DNA of 5,011 nt from Nitrococcus sp. (lineage in GTDB: Bacteria; Pseudomonadota; Gammaproteobacteria; Nitrococcales; Nitrococcaceae): positions 1 to 5,011 of the forward strand of contig JAKDMK010000215.1 in the NCBI GenBank assembly GCA_030452365.1. Direction: 5' to 3'. Each line of letters begins with the position of its first letter. Position 1 is the stretch's first letter. Below the pieces are notes generated by a model. It saw only the letters and a program-made list of their open reading frames with translations. It did not search any database and was not told where the DNA came from. Made by a program: the position numbers and the translations under genes. This document shows, piece after piece, positions 1 to 5,011 of the stretch.

Positions 1-70
1 CTACCGAGCTACTCTATATTTGCCCGAGCCGATAAGGCATGCAGCACTGCCTGAAACGGTTGTGCAGACC

Positions 71-83
71 CCACGCAGCGTGG
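71..83. repeat. 13-bp inverted repeat (CCACGC-A-GCGTGG)
   Basis: Six-base arms, CCACGC at 71-76 and GCGTGG at 78-83, are exact reverse complements around one central base. As RNA this would be a 5-bp stem with a 3-nt loop. No T-run follows, so it is not an intrinsic terminator. It lies in the gene-poor DNA upstream of the channel gene and could be a protein-binding site or chance in GC-rich sequence. Confidence 0.3.
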
Positions 84-110
84 ATAACGGACGTCTCATG
101 GTTGTCCTTC

Positions 111-263
111 CAGGGCGTGGGAGGCGAAATACGCCAGCGCCACGATCGGGCACGGGCGGAGCAACGCAGCGAAGTGGAACGGGCGCAGGTTTCAGGCGAG
201 CTCGCCCAATATAAAAGGGCGTTTGCGGCGTGCATGCAGGGGCGCGGCTACGCCGTCAATTAG
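111..263 (+). pseudogene. 3' fragment of a small helical, glycine-zipper-like envelope protein (tentative)
   Basis: This frame reads a coherent amphipathic, charged stretch (GVGGEIRQR... then ...ELAQYKRAF) ending in AACMQGRGYAVN and a TAG stop at 261-263. An ending of the form 'R-A-[FY]-x-x-C-[ML]-x-G-R-G-Y-x-V' recalls the C-termini of small proteobacterial glycine-zipper lipoproteins and outer-membrane-associated proteins; that is recalled family knowledge, not a search result. The expected front half (lipoprotein signal, glycine-zipper helices) is absent. The same frame stays open back to an ATG at 39, but residues before position 108 look non-coding, so I read this as a 5'-truncated remnant. 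The alternative is a short intact ORF of 74 codons from position 39, which has no signal peptide. The last 25 coding bases before the final AVN codons form the left copy of the direct repeat. Function unknown. Confidence 0.35.
227..251 (+). repeat. Left copy of a 25-bp direct repeat
   Basis: Positions 227-251 match 1830-1854 at 24 of 25 bases, in the same orientation. The shared core is CATGCAGGGGCGCGGCTAC (233-251), preceded by GGCGT and one variable base (G here, A in the other copy). In the plus frame both copies encode MQGRGY. This copy lies inside the 3' end of the glycine-zipper-like fragment. Identity ends abruptly on both sides. Confidence 0.85.
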
Positions 264-309
264 GGGGCTGGCTAGGCAGTCCTCTCGCCGGAGCGTGGAT
301 ACCAAAACG

Positions 310-1047
310 ATGCGCACGCTGAGTGACACGTTCGGCACACGCATATCTGCCGTGCGATCGCGATTCTCCGGCTGGCAGTACGCCCAGCTCGCCGTGCTGT
401 TTCCGCTGTTCCTGTTGCTGCTGCCGTTCCTGAACCACGCGCTGCTCGTTAAGGCGGTCGTCTCGTTCCTGTTGCTCAACATTATGCTGGTCGGCGACTC
501 GGCGTTACCGGCGGCGCGCTTCATTCGACCGATCGGTTGGGCGCTGTGGATGATGTCGACGCTCGGCCTATTGGTCGAGGACCTCCACGTCCACGATACG
601 TTCGCGATGCAATGCAAGCTCTTCGGCATCGGTGCACACTCGCTGCTGATCGGGATGTGCACCGCGACCATCCTGTCGGTCGTCTTTCGTGATAAACGCG
701 TCACCGTCGACGGTATCTTCGCATCGGTCGTCGCGTACCAGTTGCTTGGATTCCTGTTCGCGCAGATCTACACAATGCTGTATCTTGCGAACCCCACGTC
801 GCTTCGTCTACCGGATACGGTGACGCCGACCAGCCATCCGGTGCAACTCGACATGATCTACTTTAGCTTCGTGACACTCGCGACGTTGGGCTATGGCGAC
901 ATCGTGCCGGCCACGCCCTTCGCACGGAGCATCGCGATCGTCGAAGCGATGGCAGGCCAGTTCTACGTCGCGGTCGTCGTCGCGGTGCTCGTCAGCGCCT
1001 TCGTCGCACAGCGGCTGACCGCACCGGTGGAAAACGATCCTCGCTGA
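310..1047 (+). CDS. Potassium channel family protein (Ion_trans_2 pore type)
   Basis: This encodes a predicted 245-aa inner-membrane protein forming a K+-selective pore. Residues 192-197 are the signature filter TLGYGD, preceded by the pore helix (about 181-191, LDMIYFSFVTL). A final long hydrophobic helix follows (about 208-232), carrying the usual E-A-x-x-G-Q-F-Y-V-A pattern of bacterial channels. In front of the pore are about five hydrophobic stretches: roughly 25-42, 44-62, 72-89, 104-125 and 134-158. No row of regularly spaced arginines like a voltage-sensing S4 is seen, and the protein ends 13 residues after the last helix, so there is no RCK/TrkA_N or cyclic-nucleotide domain. I chose the ATG at 310; GGAG at 290-293 is a rather distant ribosome site. 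The frame is open upstream to a TTG at 223 and a GTG at 295, but upstream residues do not look like protein and overlap the repeat. The gene is monocistronic and convergent with parE. Gating signal unknown. Confidence 0.88.
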   Translation: MRTLSDTFGTRISAVRSRFSGWQYAQLAVLFPLFLLLLPFLNHALLVKAVVSFLLLNIMLVGDSALPAARFIRPIGWALWMMSTLGLLVEDLHVHDTFAMQCKLFGIGAHSLLIGMCTATILSVVFRDKRVTVDGIFASVVAYQLLGFLFAQIYTMLYLANPTSLRLPDTVTPTSHPVQLDMIYFSFVTLATLGYGDIVPATPFARSIAIVEAMAGQFYVAVVVAVLVSAFVAQRLTAPVENDPR

Positions 1048-1132
1048 AACATGCGCGGCCATCGGCGAAGCACCAGGCACCAGCTAACAGGACCGCTCCG
1101 CCTACCACCGCGCCACGCTTGGCAACCAACCA
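1048..1132. other. Convergent intergenic gap without a clear terminator
   Basis: These 85 bases separate the 3' ends of the channel gene (+) and parE (-). I found no stable hairpin followed by a T-run on either strand. The only pairing noticed is GCGCGG near 1053 with CCGCGC near 1108, about 50 bases apart. Termination here may be Rho-dependent. Confidence 0.5.
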
Positions 1133-1423
1133 CTAAATGTGCCTGCTTGGGTCCATCCGCGCATGAAGTACGCGCAGGATGCGAACAGCGGACGAGGTAA
1201 CCACGTAGTAGGCGATGTACTGGTGGACCCGCGGGGAGAAGCAGCCGGGTTGAAGCTCATCCCGGGGTTTGCCGAGCTTTGGATTCGTCTTGAGCTGCGC
1301 TAGCCCTGCTTCCCGCTCGTCGAGGTACCGATCCGCCTGTTCTATACCCCATTCCCGCAGGCTATAGACCCAGATGCCGGCAAGGTCTTCCGCGGCCTTG
1401 GCGCTCTTGTGAATCTTATACAT
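1133..1423 (-). CDS. parE: ParE-like toxin of a type II toxin-antitoxin pair (RelE/ParE superfamily)
   Basis: A 96-aa protein of the usual length for ParE. It has the family layout: an N-terminal helical hairpin ([18 protein letters not shown], then EQADRYLDE), a middle segment [25 protein letters not shown], and the hallmark C-terminal strand [17 protein letters not shown], which matches the family's I-x-R-V-L-H-x-R-M-D-x-x-R-H ending. Characterised ParE toxins poison DNA gyrase; whether this one does is inferred from family only. The start ATG at 1421-1423 overlaps the end of parD by 8 bases (ATGTATAA), with AGGGGT just upstream as ribosome site, so its translation is probably coupled to antitoxin translation. 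The reading frame is intact and the conserved C-terminus is present, so it may be active. Convergent with the channel gene. Confidence 0.9.
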   Translation of the reverse strand: MYKIHKSAKAAEDLAGIWVYSLREWGIEQADRYLDEREAGLAQLKTNPKLGKPRDELQPGCFSPRVHQYIAYYVVTSSAVRILRVLHARMDPSRHI

Positions 1424-1676
1424 CCACCCCTGCTAACCGGGCTTGCTCACGTCCCTTGCGCTTGATCTCCTCCATGTTCAGAGGCCCGGCATCGCCACTT
1501 TTCTCGCCCTCGATCAAGGCCCGGCGCAAGGCTTCGAGCTTGCGCTCGTGTTCTTCGAGCAGGCGCAGGCCCGCCCGAACGACCTCACTGGCCGAACCAT
1601 AGCGCCCCGCCTTGACCTGATCGGCGATAAAGCCCTCGAAATGCTCGCCAAGCGAAATGCTGGTGTTCTTGCCCAT
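1416..1676 (-). CDS. parD: ParD-like antitoxin (ribbon-helix-helix)
   Basis: An 86-aa protein. Residues about 5-43 ([17 protein letters not shown], then [20 protein letters not shown]) form the ribbon-helix-helix DNA-binding and dimerisation fold typical of ParD. The charged C-terminal half ([17 protein letters not shown]... [10 protein letters not shown]) is the part that in family members wraps around and neutralises ParE. It is the first gene of the pair, in the usual antitoxin-then-toxin order, and its VDV-stop overlaps the parE start. The ATG at 1674-1676 has GGGAG 10 bases upstream (plus-strand CTCCC at 1687-1691). By family precedent the ParD-ParE complex represses its own promoter, and an operator-like inverted repeat lies 28 bases upstream of the start. 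Base composition resembles its neighbours, apart from the AT-rich promoter. Confidence 0.92.
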   Translation of the reverse strand: MGKNTSISLGEHFEGFIADQVKAGRYGSASEVVRAGLRLLEEHERKLEALRRALIEGEKSGDAGPLNMEEIKRKGREQARLAGVDV

Positions 1677-1703
1677 GACTATAAAACTCCCATTTCGTTA
1701 CCA

Positions 1704-1728
1704 AATATTACCGCATTTCGGTAATAAT
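1704..1728 (-). promoter_or_regulatory. parDE operator-like inverted repeat overlapping the probable promoter
   Basis: Arms AATATTACCG (1704-1713) and CGGTAATAAT (1719-1728) are reverse complements at 9 of 10 positions around a 5-base spacer CATTT. The inner seven pairs are perfect. CATTTCG occurs at 1714-1720 and again at 1691-1697, 23 bases away, followed there by TTACC (1698-1702), which resembles an extra half-site. On the minus strand TAATAT (1705-1710) and TATTAT (1724-1729) are possible -10 boxes, but neither has a good -35, so the promoter position is uncertain. The AT-rich palindrome just upstream of parD fits an autoregulatory site for a ribbon-helix-helix antitoxin. This function is inferred. 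Confidence 0.65.
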
Positions 1729-1756
1729 AGGCACGGACATAATCGCGCCACTGCCT

Positions 1757-1774
1757 TACAAACCCCGAAGGAGC
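1757..1774 (-). terminator. Weak candidate terminator for the two-component operon (UUCG hairpin)
   Basis: On the minus strand, about 75 bases past the response-regulator stop, GCTCC-TTCG-GGGGT can fold as a short stem (with G-U pairs) capped by a cUUCGg tetraloop, followed by TTTGT. The stem is short and the T-run weak. A second inverted repeat nearer the gene, CAGCGC (1791-1796) with GCGCTG (1814-1819), has a 17-base loop and no T-run. Confidence 0.22.
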
Positions 1775-1829
1775 GTGCGGTGGCCCGGATCAGCGCCACA
1801 TGCGCGCGGCAATGCGCTGCTCCTCATAT

Positions 1830-1854
1830 GGCGTACATGCAGGGGCGCGGCTAC
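1830..1854 (+). repeat. Right copy of the 25-bp direct repeat, overlapping the response-regulator stop codon
   Basis: This matches 227-251 at 24 of 25 bases in the same orientation. Its last bases, CTAC, contain the TAG stop (1851-1853 on the minus strand) of the response-regulator gene. Thus the identity ends one base into that gene's last sense codon. The plus frame again encodes MQGRGY, but the sequence before it is unrelated to the left copy, so only this short tail is shared. With the left copy it brackets the channel gene and parDE. Confidence 0.85.
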
Positions 1855-2474
1855 CGGCCCACTTTCGTGACCAGGCGGACCAGCTCGGCGACGGACTTCA
1901 CGACAAGCTTTTCCATAACCCGGCGGCGATGCACTTTCACGGTCTTCTCCGCGATCTGGAGCCGGTCGGCGATCTGCTTGTTCAGCAGACCAGCGATCAC
2001 GCCTTCCATAACTTCCCGTTCTCGCTCGGTAAGCCGCTCAACTCGCCGTTGTATATCCTTGACGACGCGGCCTTTCTCGCGCGCTAGCCGATTAGTTGCC
2101 ATGGCCTGAGAAATGGTCTCGATGAGCACTTGCCCGTCCACCGGTTTCTGCAGAAAATCCGTGGCGCCCCTTTTCATGGCGCGCACGCTTGCCGGGACCT
2201 CGGCATGCCCTGTCAGAAAGATGACCGGTAGGTCGATCTGGTAACGAGCCATTTGCTCCTGCAACTCCAGACCGCTCATGCCGGGCATCTGGATGTCGAG
2301 CAAGAGACAACCTGGGACGTCGCGTGGATAAGACTGAACAAACTCCTGCGCCGATGCGAAGGAAACCACCGCCATACCCGCGGACTTGATCAAACGGGCC
2401 AGGCCGCGTCGGACCGATTCGTCGTCATCGACGATGAACACGGTCGGGGGTAAGCGCTGGTCCAGTGCCGGCAT
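1851..2474 (-). CDS. FixJ/TodT-family response regulator (REC + LuxR-type HTH)
   Basis: A 207-aa cytoplasmic transcription regulator, counted from the ATG at 2472-2474. The receiver domain spans about residues 10-125. It has the acidic pair D16/D17 (VFIVDDDE), phospho-acceptor D60 (CLLLDIQMPGMSGLEL), switch residue T88 (VIFLTGHAE) and conserved K110 (DFLQKPVD). A linker then leads to a LuxR-type helix-turn-helix at about 145-195 (LTEREREVMEGVIAG, then NKQIADRLQIAEKTVKVH). All key residues are present. The kinase gene's TGA overlaps this ATG as TGATG, implying translational coupling. A GTG one codon earlier (2475-2477) is an alternative start. AGGGAC lies 13 bases before the ATG. The architecture indicates that the kinase at 2474-4810 phosphorylates it and that it then binds promoters; no target is visible here. 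Oddly, its stop codon lies within the 25-bp direct repeat, so its original 3' end may have been replaced. Confidence 0.94.
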   Translation of the reverse strand: MPALDQRLPPTVFIVDDDESVRRGLARLIKSAGMAVVSFASAQEFVQSYPRDVPGCLLLDIQMPGMSGLELQEQMARYQIDLPVIFLTGHAEVPASVRAMKRGATDFLQKPVDGQVLIETISQAMATNRLAREKGRVVKDIQRRVERLTEREREVMEGVIAGLLNKQIADRLQIAEKTVKVHRRRVMEKLVVKSVAELVRLVTKVGR

Positions 2475-4810
2475 CACACGCTTCGCTGTCCCTGACCATC
2501 ATCTCGGATGGCCGCCGTCGCTCGATCACTTCCAGGCTCAGGTGTACGCAATAGCGCTGGACTGCCACTGGACACCCGGTTCTTGTCGGTGGTCTGCGCC
2601 GGCAGCTCGATGCAGATTTTGGCGCCACGAGGACGGTTTTTTGCGGCCCACATGCGTCCGCCGTGCGCATCGATGAGGGTACGGCTTACGGCAAGCCCCA
2701 TGCCCAGGCCTTGTTGCTTCGAACTGTAAAACGGCTGAAAAATTTTCTCCAGACGATCCGCCGGCACACCGGGGCCATTGTCCGTGACAGTGACGAGGAT
2801 CATTCCGCCCGAGCAGGCCGTCTTCGAGCGGACCATGAGTTCACGGCTACGCGCTACGTTCTGCGCCATTGCCTCAAAGGCGTTCACATACAGGTTTATC
2901 AATACTTGCTGGAGCTGGATGGGGTCACCCACTACGGTCGGCGGGCGCCGCTCAAGCCGTGTTTCAATCTTTACGGTGCGCAGCAGCGCTTCGTCACACA
3001 GGAGCTTGGTCACCTCCTGTATGACATGGTTGATGCACACTCGCTCCCACTCGCGCGCCTCCTTGCGTACTAACGCGCGCATCCTGCGAATGATTTCTCC
3101 GGCTCGCTTGTCGTCGCGAACGATGTCCGCGAGGATATCCTTGATCTCCTGCAGGTCTGATGGCGGCCTTGCAAGAAGACGCTGCGCCGCCTGGGCGTTG
3201 CTCAGGATAGCCGTCAACGGCTGATTCAATTCATGGGCAATCGAGGCGGCAAGCTCACCCATAACGCCGACACGGCTTACATGGGCAAGCTCCCGGCGCT
3301 GGTGCTGCACTTCAAGCTCTGCGCTCTTGCGCTCGGTAATGTCAATCGATGCGCCAAGCAATCGCGCAGGTTTACCGTCGCGGTCGAATTCGACTCGCCC
3401 CTGCATCGCAATCCAACGCGTTCCCTGCTCGGACAGTAGAATGCGGCACTGCGCAGCATAATGGCCTTCTCCCTCAAGGCAACGTTGCATGGCCTGGCGC
3501 GTCGATTCGCCGTCCTCGGGATGCAGCCGTTCGAGGAATCGCTCGAAGTCGATCGACTGCGCAGGCGCCAAGCCGAACAGGGCGCGGCTGCTTTCCGAGA
3601 CCCACACCGCATTATCTCTAATGTCCCAGACCCAAAGGCCCAGTTTCGTAATCTCGGCTGCGAGGCGCATGCGTTGCTCGCTCTCGTGCAGGTCGGACTG
3701 GGCGATTCGCAATCTACGCCGATTGAGCAACAGGGCGAGAATGAACAGCGCCTGCGCGAGGCCGAGCGTCATCGCTGCGATGATGTGCCACTTGTAGCGC
3801 ATCCAGAGGCTCGGCGCGCGGTATAGGACTTCGCTTCCCGCCGGCAGACGCGCTTCGTCGATGCTCCAGCGCCGCAACTCGCGCCAGTCATAGCGAGGCA
3901 AGGCCGTCACAAGAACGCGCGGGGTGATGGCGGCTGGCGCTTCGCCGCGCAGGATGCGAATCGCAGCACGTGCCGCTCGAACGCCCACAGCACGCTCCTG
4001 ATACAGTCGCCCACCGACGATTCCCAACCCAAGCTGACTTTCGAAATAGCCGAAAATGGGCGCGTTCGCGGCCGCGCGCAGGCGCTTCAATGCCGCATAA
4101 TGTTCGTAAGGAACGCCCGCCGCATCCCGCACCAGAGGACCGAACAGGATGACCGAATGCGCAGGCAGCGCCGCGGCCCGCCGCTGCATTTCCTCCACCG
4201 GCAGCCGGTTGAACCAGATAAACCGGACACGGGGTATGAACGGCGCGAATTGCCGCCGCATCTGCGCAAGCCAGGAGCGTTCGAGCGGTGAGCTGCCGAT
4301 GGCGACGACGATGTTCTTGGTTTTAGGCAAGATGTGCAGAATGTTCGCAACCATCCCGGAGAAGCTGATTTTCCCGGTGACCACAGTGCTGTTGGTGCGC
4401 AGAGGCTCGGGCGGCAAAAACCGTTTATCCAATCCGACGACCAGCATCGGAATCGCTGGAAAGAGACGCTTTCGGTGCCGCGCCGCAAAATCAGCCGCCG
4501 GAGCACCAATCGTCACAATTAGATCGAGTCGGCGTCTGGCAAATCGCTGTGCGAGGAAGTCCGCGAAAGCGCCTTCTGCTACGGGCGCCTCAAACTGCGC
4601 CAAATCCAATGAAGTCTCATAGAGAACGACGCCATGGTTTAGCTGGCGGACAAGCGTTGTGCGGAACGCTGCGGCAACTTCACTGAATGGCGCCACTCGG
4701 CGGCCGAAAGAATAGAGTATGAGCACTCGTTTCGGCTCGGCCCCTGCCGCGCAGACCGCGACCAGCAACAAGGCCAGTAACACCCCGCGGATCGTGCCTA
4801 CCCGCGCCAT
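2474..4810 (-). CDS. Sensor histidine kinase with periplasmic ABC substrate-binding-like sensor and PAS domain
   Basis: A 778-aa membrane kinase. Domain order: signal peptide 1-24 (hydrophobic core VLLALLLVAVCAAGA); periplasmic domain about 27-320 resembling the ABC_sub_bind type (starts KRVLILYSFGRR; later LDLIVTIGAPAADFA, VILFGPLVRDAAGVPYEHY, AVGVRAARAAIRILRGE); transmembrane helix about 341-362; PAS about 376-495 ending ASIDITERK; short coiled coil 495-510; HisKA with phospho-acceptor H526 (SIAHELNQPLTAILSN); and HATPase with N-box N639/N643, G1 DNGPG 677-681, F-box FQPFYSSK 691-698 and G2 GLGMGL 701-706. All catalytic motifs are intact. After the ATPase fold ends (IELPAQ, about 739) there is an extra polar tail of about 40 residues. 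The start ATG has GGATAGG 5 bases upstream on the minus strand. The gene leads a two-gene operon with the regulator. By design it senses a small ligand or stress in the periplasm and phosphorylates the regulator; the ligand is unknown. Confidence 0.94.
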   Translation of the reverse strand: MARVGTIRGVLLALLLVAVCAAGAEPKRVLILYSFGRRVAPFSEVAAAFRTTLVRQLNHGVVLYETSLDLAQFEAPVAEGAFADFLAQRFARRRLDLIVTIGAPAADFAARHRKRLFPAIPMLVVGLDKRFLPPEPLRTNSTVVTGKISFSGMVANILHILPKTKNIVVAIGSSPLERSWLAQMRRQFAPFIPRVRFIWFNRLPVEEMQRRAAALPAHSVILFGPLVRDAAGVPYEHYAALKRLRAAANAPIFGYFESQLGLGIVGGRLYQERAVGVRAARAAIRILRGEAPAAITPRVLVTALPRYDWRELRRWSIDEARLPAGSEVLYRAPSLWMRYKWHIIAAMTLGLAQALFILALLLNRRRLRIAQSDLHESEQRMRLAAEITKLGLWVWDIRDNAVWVSESSRALFGLAPAQSIDFERFLERLHPEDGESTRQAMQRCLEGEGHYAAQCRILLSEQGTRWIAMQGRVEFDRDGKPARLLGASIDITERKSAELEVQHQRRELAHVSRVGVMGELAASIAHELNQPLTAILSNAQAAQRLLARPPSDLQEIKDILADIVRDDKRAGEIIRRMRALVRKEAREWERVCINHVIQEVTKLLCDEALLRTVKIETRLERRPPTVVGDPIQLQQVLINLYVNAFEAMAQNVARSRELMVRSKTACSGGMILVTVTDNGPGVPADRLEKIFQPFYSSKQQGLGMGLAVSRTLIDAHGGRMWAAKNRPRGAKICIELPAQTTDKNRVSSGSPALLRTPEPGSDRATAAIRDDGQGQRSV

Positions 4811-5011
4811 CGTAACCTATCCCGGCCGAAGGCTAAGTACACAGTTTCACGAGTAAGTATCCCTGCCCGCATAGCGCATGCGCGCTGATCAGAAGGCCCC
4901 GTCAGCCCTTGGCGACATCGATAATGAATCTTTCCCCACGATCGAGAGTTTTGCGCATAAGGCCAGACGAGTTCTTGATCTCTGCCATCGGAGATGGCGA
5001 TCAAAGTAGAT
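4811..5011 (-). promoter_or_regulatory. Upstream region of the kinase-regulator operon, promoter not resolved
   Basis: These 201 bases must hold the operon leader and probably its promoter, unless transcription enters from beyond the window. I see no convincing -35/-10 pair. Two neighbouring palindromes are present: GCGCATGCGC (4874-4883) and CTGATCAG (4885-4892), about 65-80 bases before the kinase start. They could be a regulator site, but both are short and may be chance. Confidence 0.35.
4902..4988 (-). CDS. Possible small ORF of 28 codons, or a gene fragment
   Basis: The minus-strand frame starting at ATG 4986-4988 begins MAEIKNSSGLM, ends RFIIDVAKG and stops at TGA 4902-4904, 91 bases before the kinase start. 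Its amino-acid mix (K, E, D, I, G) looks more protein-like than the competing frames. However, there is no ribosome site upstream, and an in-frame TGA sits five codons before the ATG. I do not recognise it. It could be a small protein, a leader peptide or a random open frame. Confidence 0.2.
   Translation of the reverse strand: MAEIKNSSGLMRKTLDRGERFIIDVAKG

Noticed and set aside
203..221. CGCCC/GGGCG inverted repeat around AATATAAAA, resembling a promoter or hairpin
   Set aside because: It lies within the coherent coding remnant (AQYKRAF), has no T-run and no -35 partner. Likely chance.
79..303. AGCGTGGATA occurring near 78 and again near 292
   Set aside because: Only about 10 bases match and the surroundings differ; within chance for a GC-rich region.
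192..704. 170-codon minus-strand frame opposite the channel gene
   Set aside because: It is antisense to the clear K+ channel frame, with no recognisable motif.
1657..2109. 150-codon plus-strand frame across parD promoter and regulator gene
   Set aside because: It is antisense to the regulator for much of its length. Only its MQGRGY segment is meaningful, and that is explained by the direct repeat.
3277..3612. Long open frame on the minus strand inside the kinase gene
   Set aside because: It is an out-of-frame shadow of the kinase PAS region. Its translation is arginine/serine-rich with no domain pattern, while the kinase frame has all its motifs.
4149..4622. 157-codon plus-strand frame opposite the kinase sensor domain
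   Set aside because: Rich in Arg, Ser and Cys with no domain. It is explained by GC-rich codon bias of the kinase on the other strand.
4798..5004. 68-codon minus-strand frame running into the kinase start
   Set aside because: It overlaps the kinase start out of frame, and its residues show no protein-like pattern.

Overview
The window is about 5 kb of GC-rich DNA with compact, partly overlapping gene pairs. It looks like a proteobacterial chromosome, most likely beta- or gamma-proteobacterial. The clues are a FixJ/TodT-type response regulator paired with a membrane histidine kinase whose sensor resembles an ABC substrate-binding protein, a parDE-type toxin-antitoxin pair, and a C-terminal peptide resembling a proteobacterial glycine-zipper envelope protein. 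I cannot name the species from sequence alone.

Layout. Positions 1-309 hold no convincing intact gene; about 111-263 reads as the 3' end of a small alpha-helical (glycine-zipper-like) protein whose front is missing. At 310-1047 (+) lies a six-segment membrane protein with a canonical K+ selectivity filter (TLGYGD). It converges on a ParD/ParE toxin-antitoxin pair on the minus strand (parD 1416-1676, parE 1133-1423, 8-nt overlap). The pair is preceded by an AT-rich operator-like inverted repeat at 1704-1728. A 174-nt gap (1677-1850) separates the TA module from a minus-strand two-component operon: histidine kinase 2474-4810, then response regulator 1851-2474, joined by a TGATG stop/start overlap. 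The kinase's upstream region (4811-5011) holds its leader, two small palindromes and one doubtful 28-codon ORF.

How the genes work together. The kinase and regulator clearly form one signalling unit: periplasmic sensor, transmembrane helix, PAS, HisKA, HATPase, then a REC-HTH regulator. ParD and ParE form a self-contained, probably autoregulated TA module. The K+ channel stands alone with no visible partner. Nothing links the three units functionally.

The most unusual point is structural. A 25-bp direct repeat with 24 matches (227-251 and 1830-1854) brackets the channel plus the TA pair. The left copy sits in the 3' end of the glycine-zipper-like fragment, and the right copy supplies the stop codon of the response regulator. 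This suggests that the 1.6-kb channel/TA segment arrived, or could leave, through recombination at this short sequence. I saw no transposase, integrase, CRISPR array, tRNA or rRNA, and no clear case for a wholly new multi-gene system.
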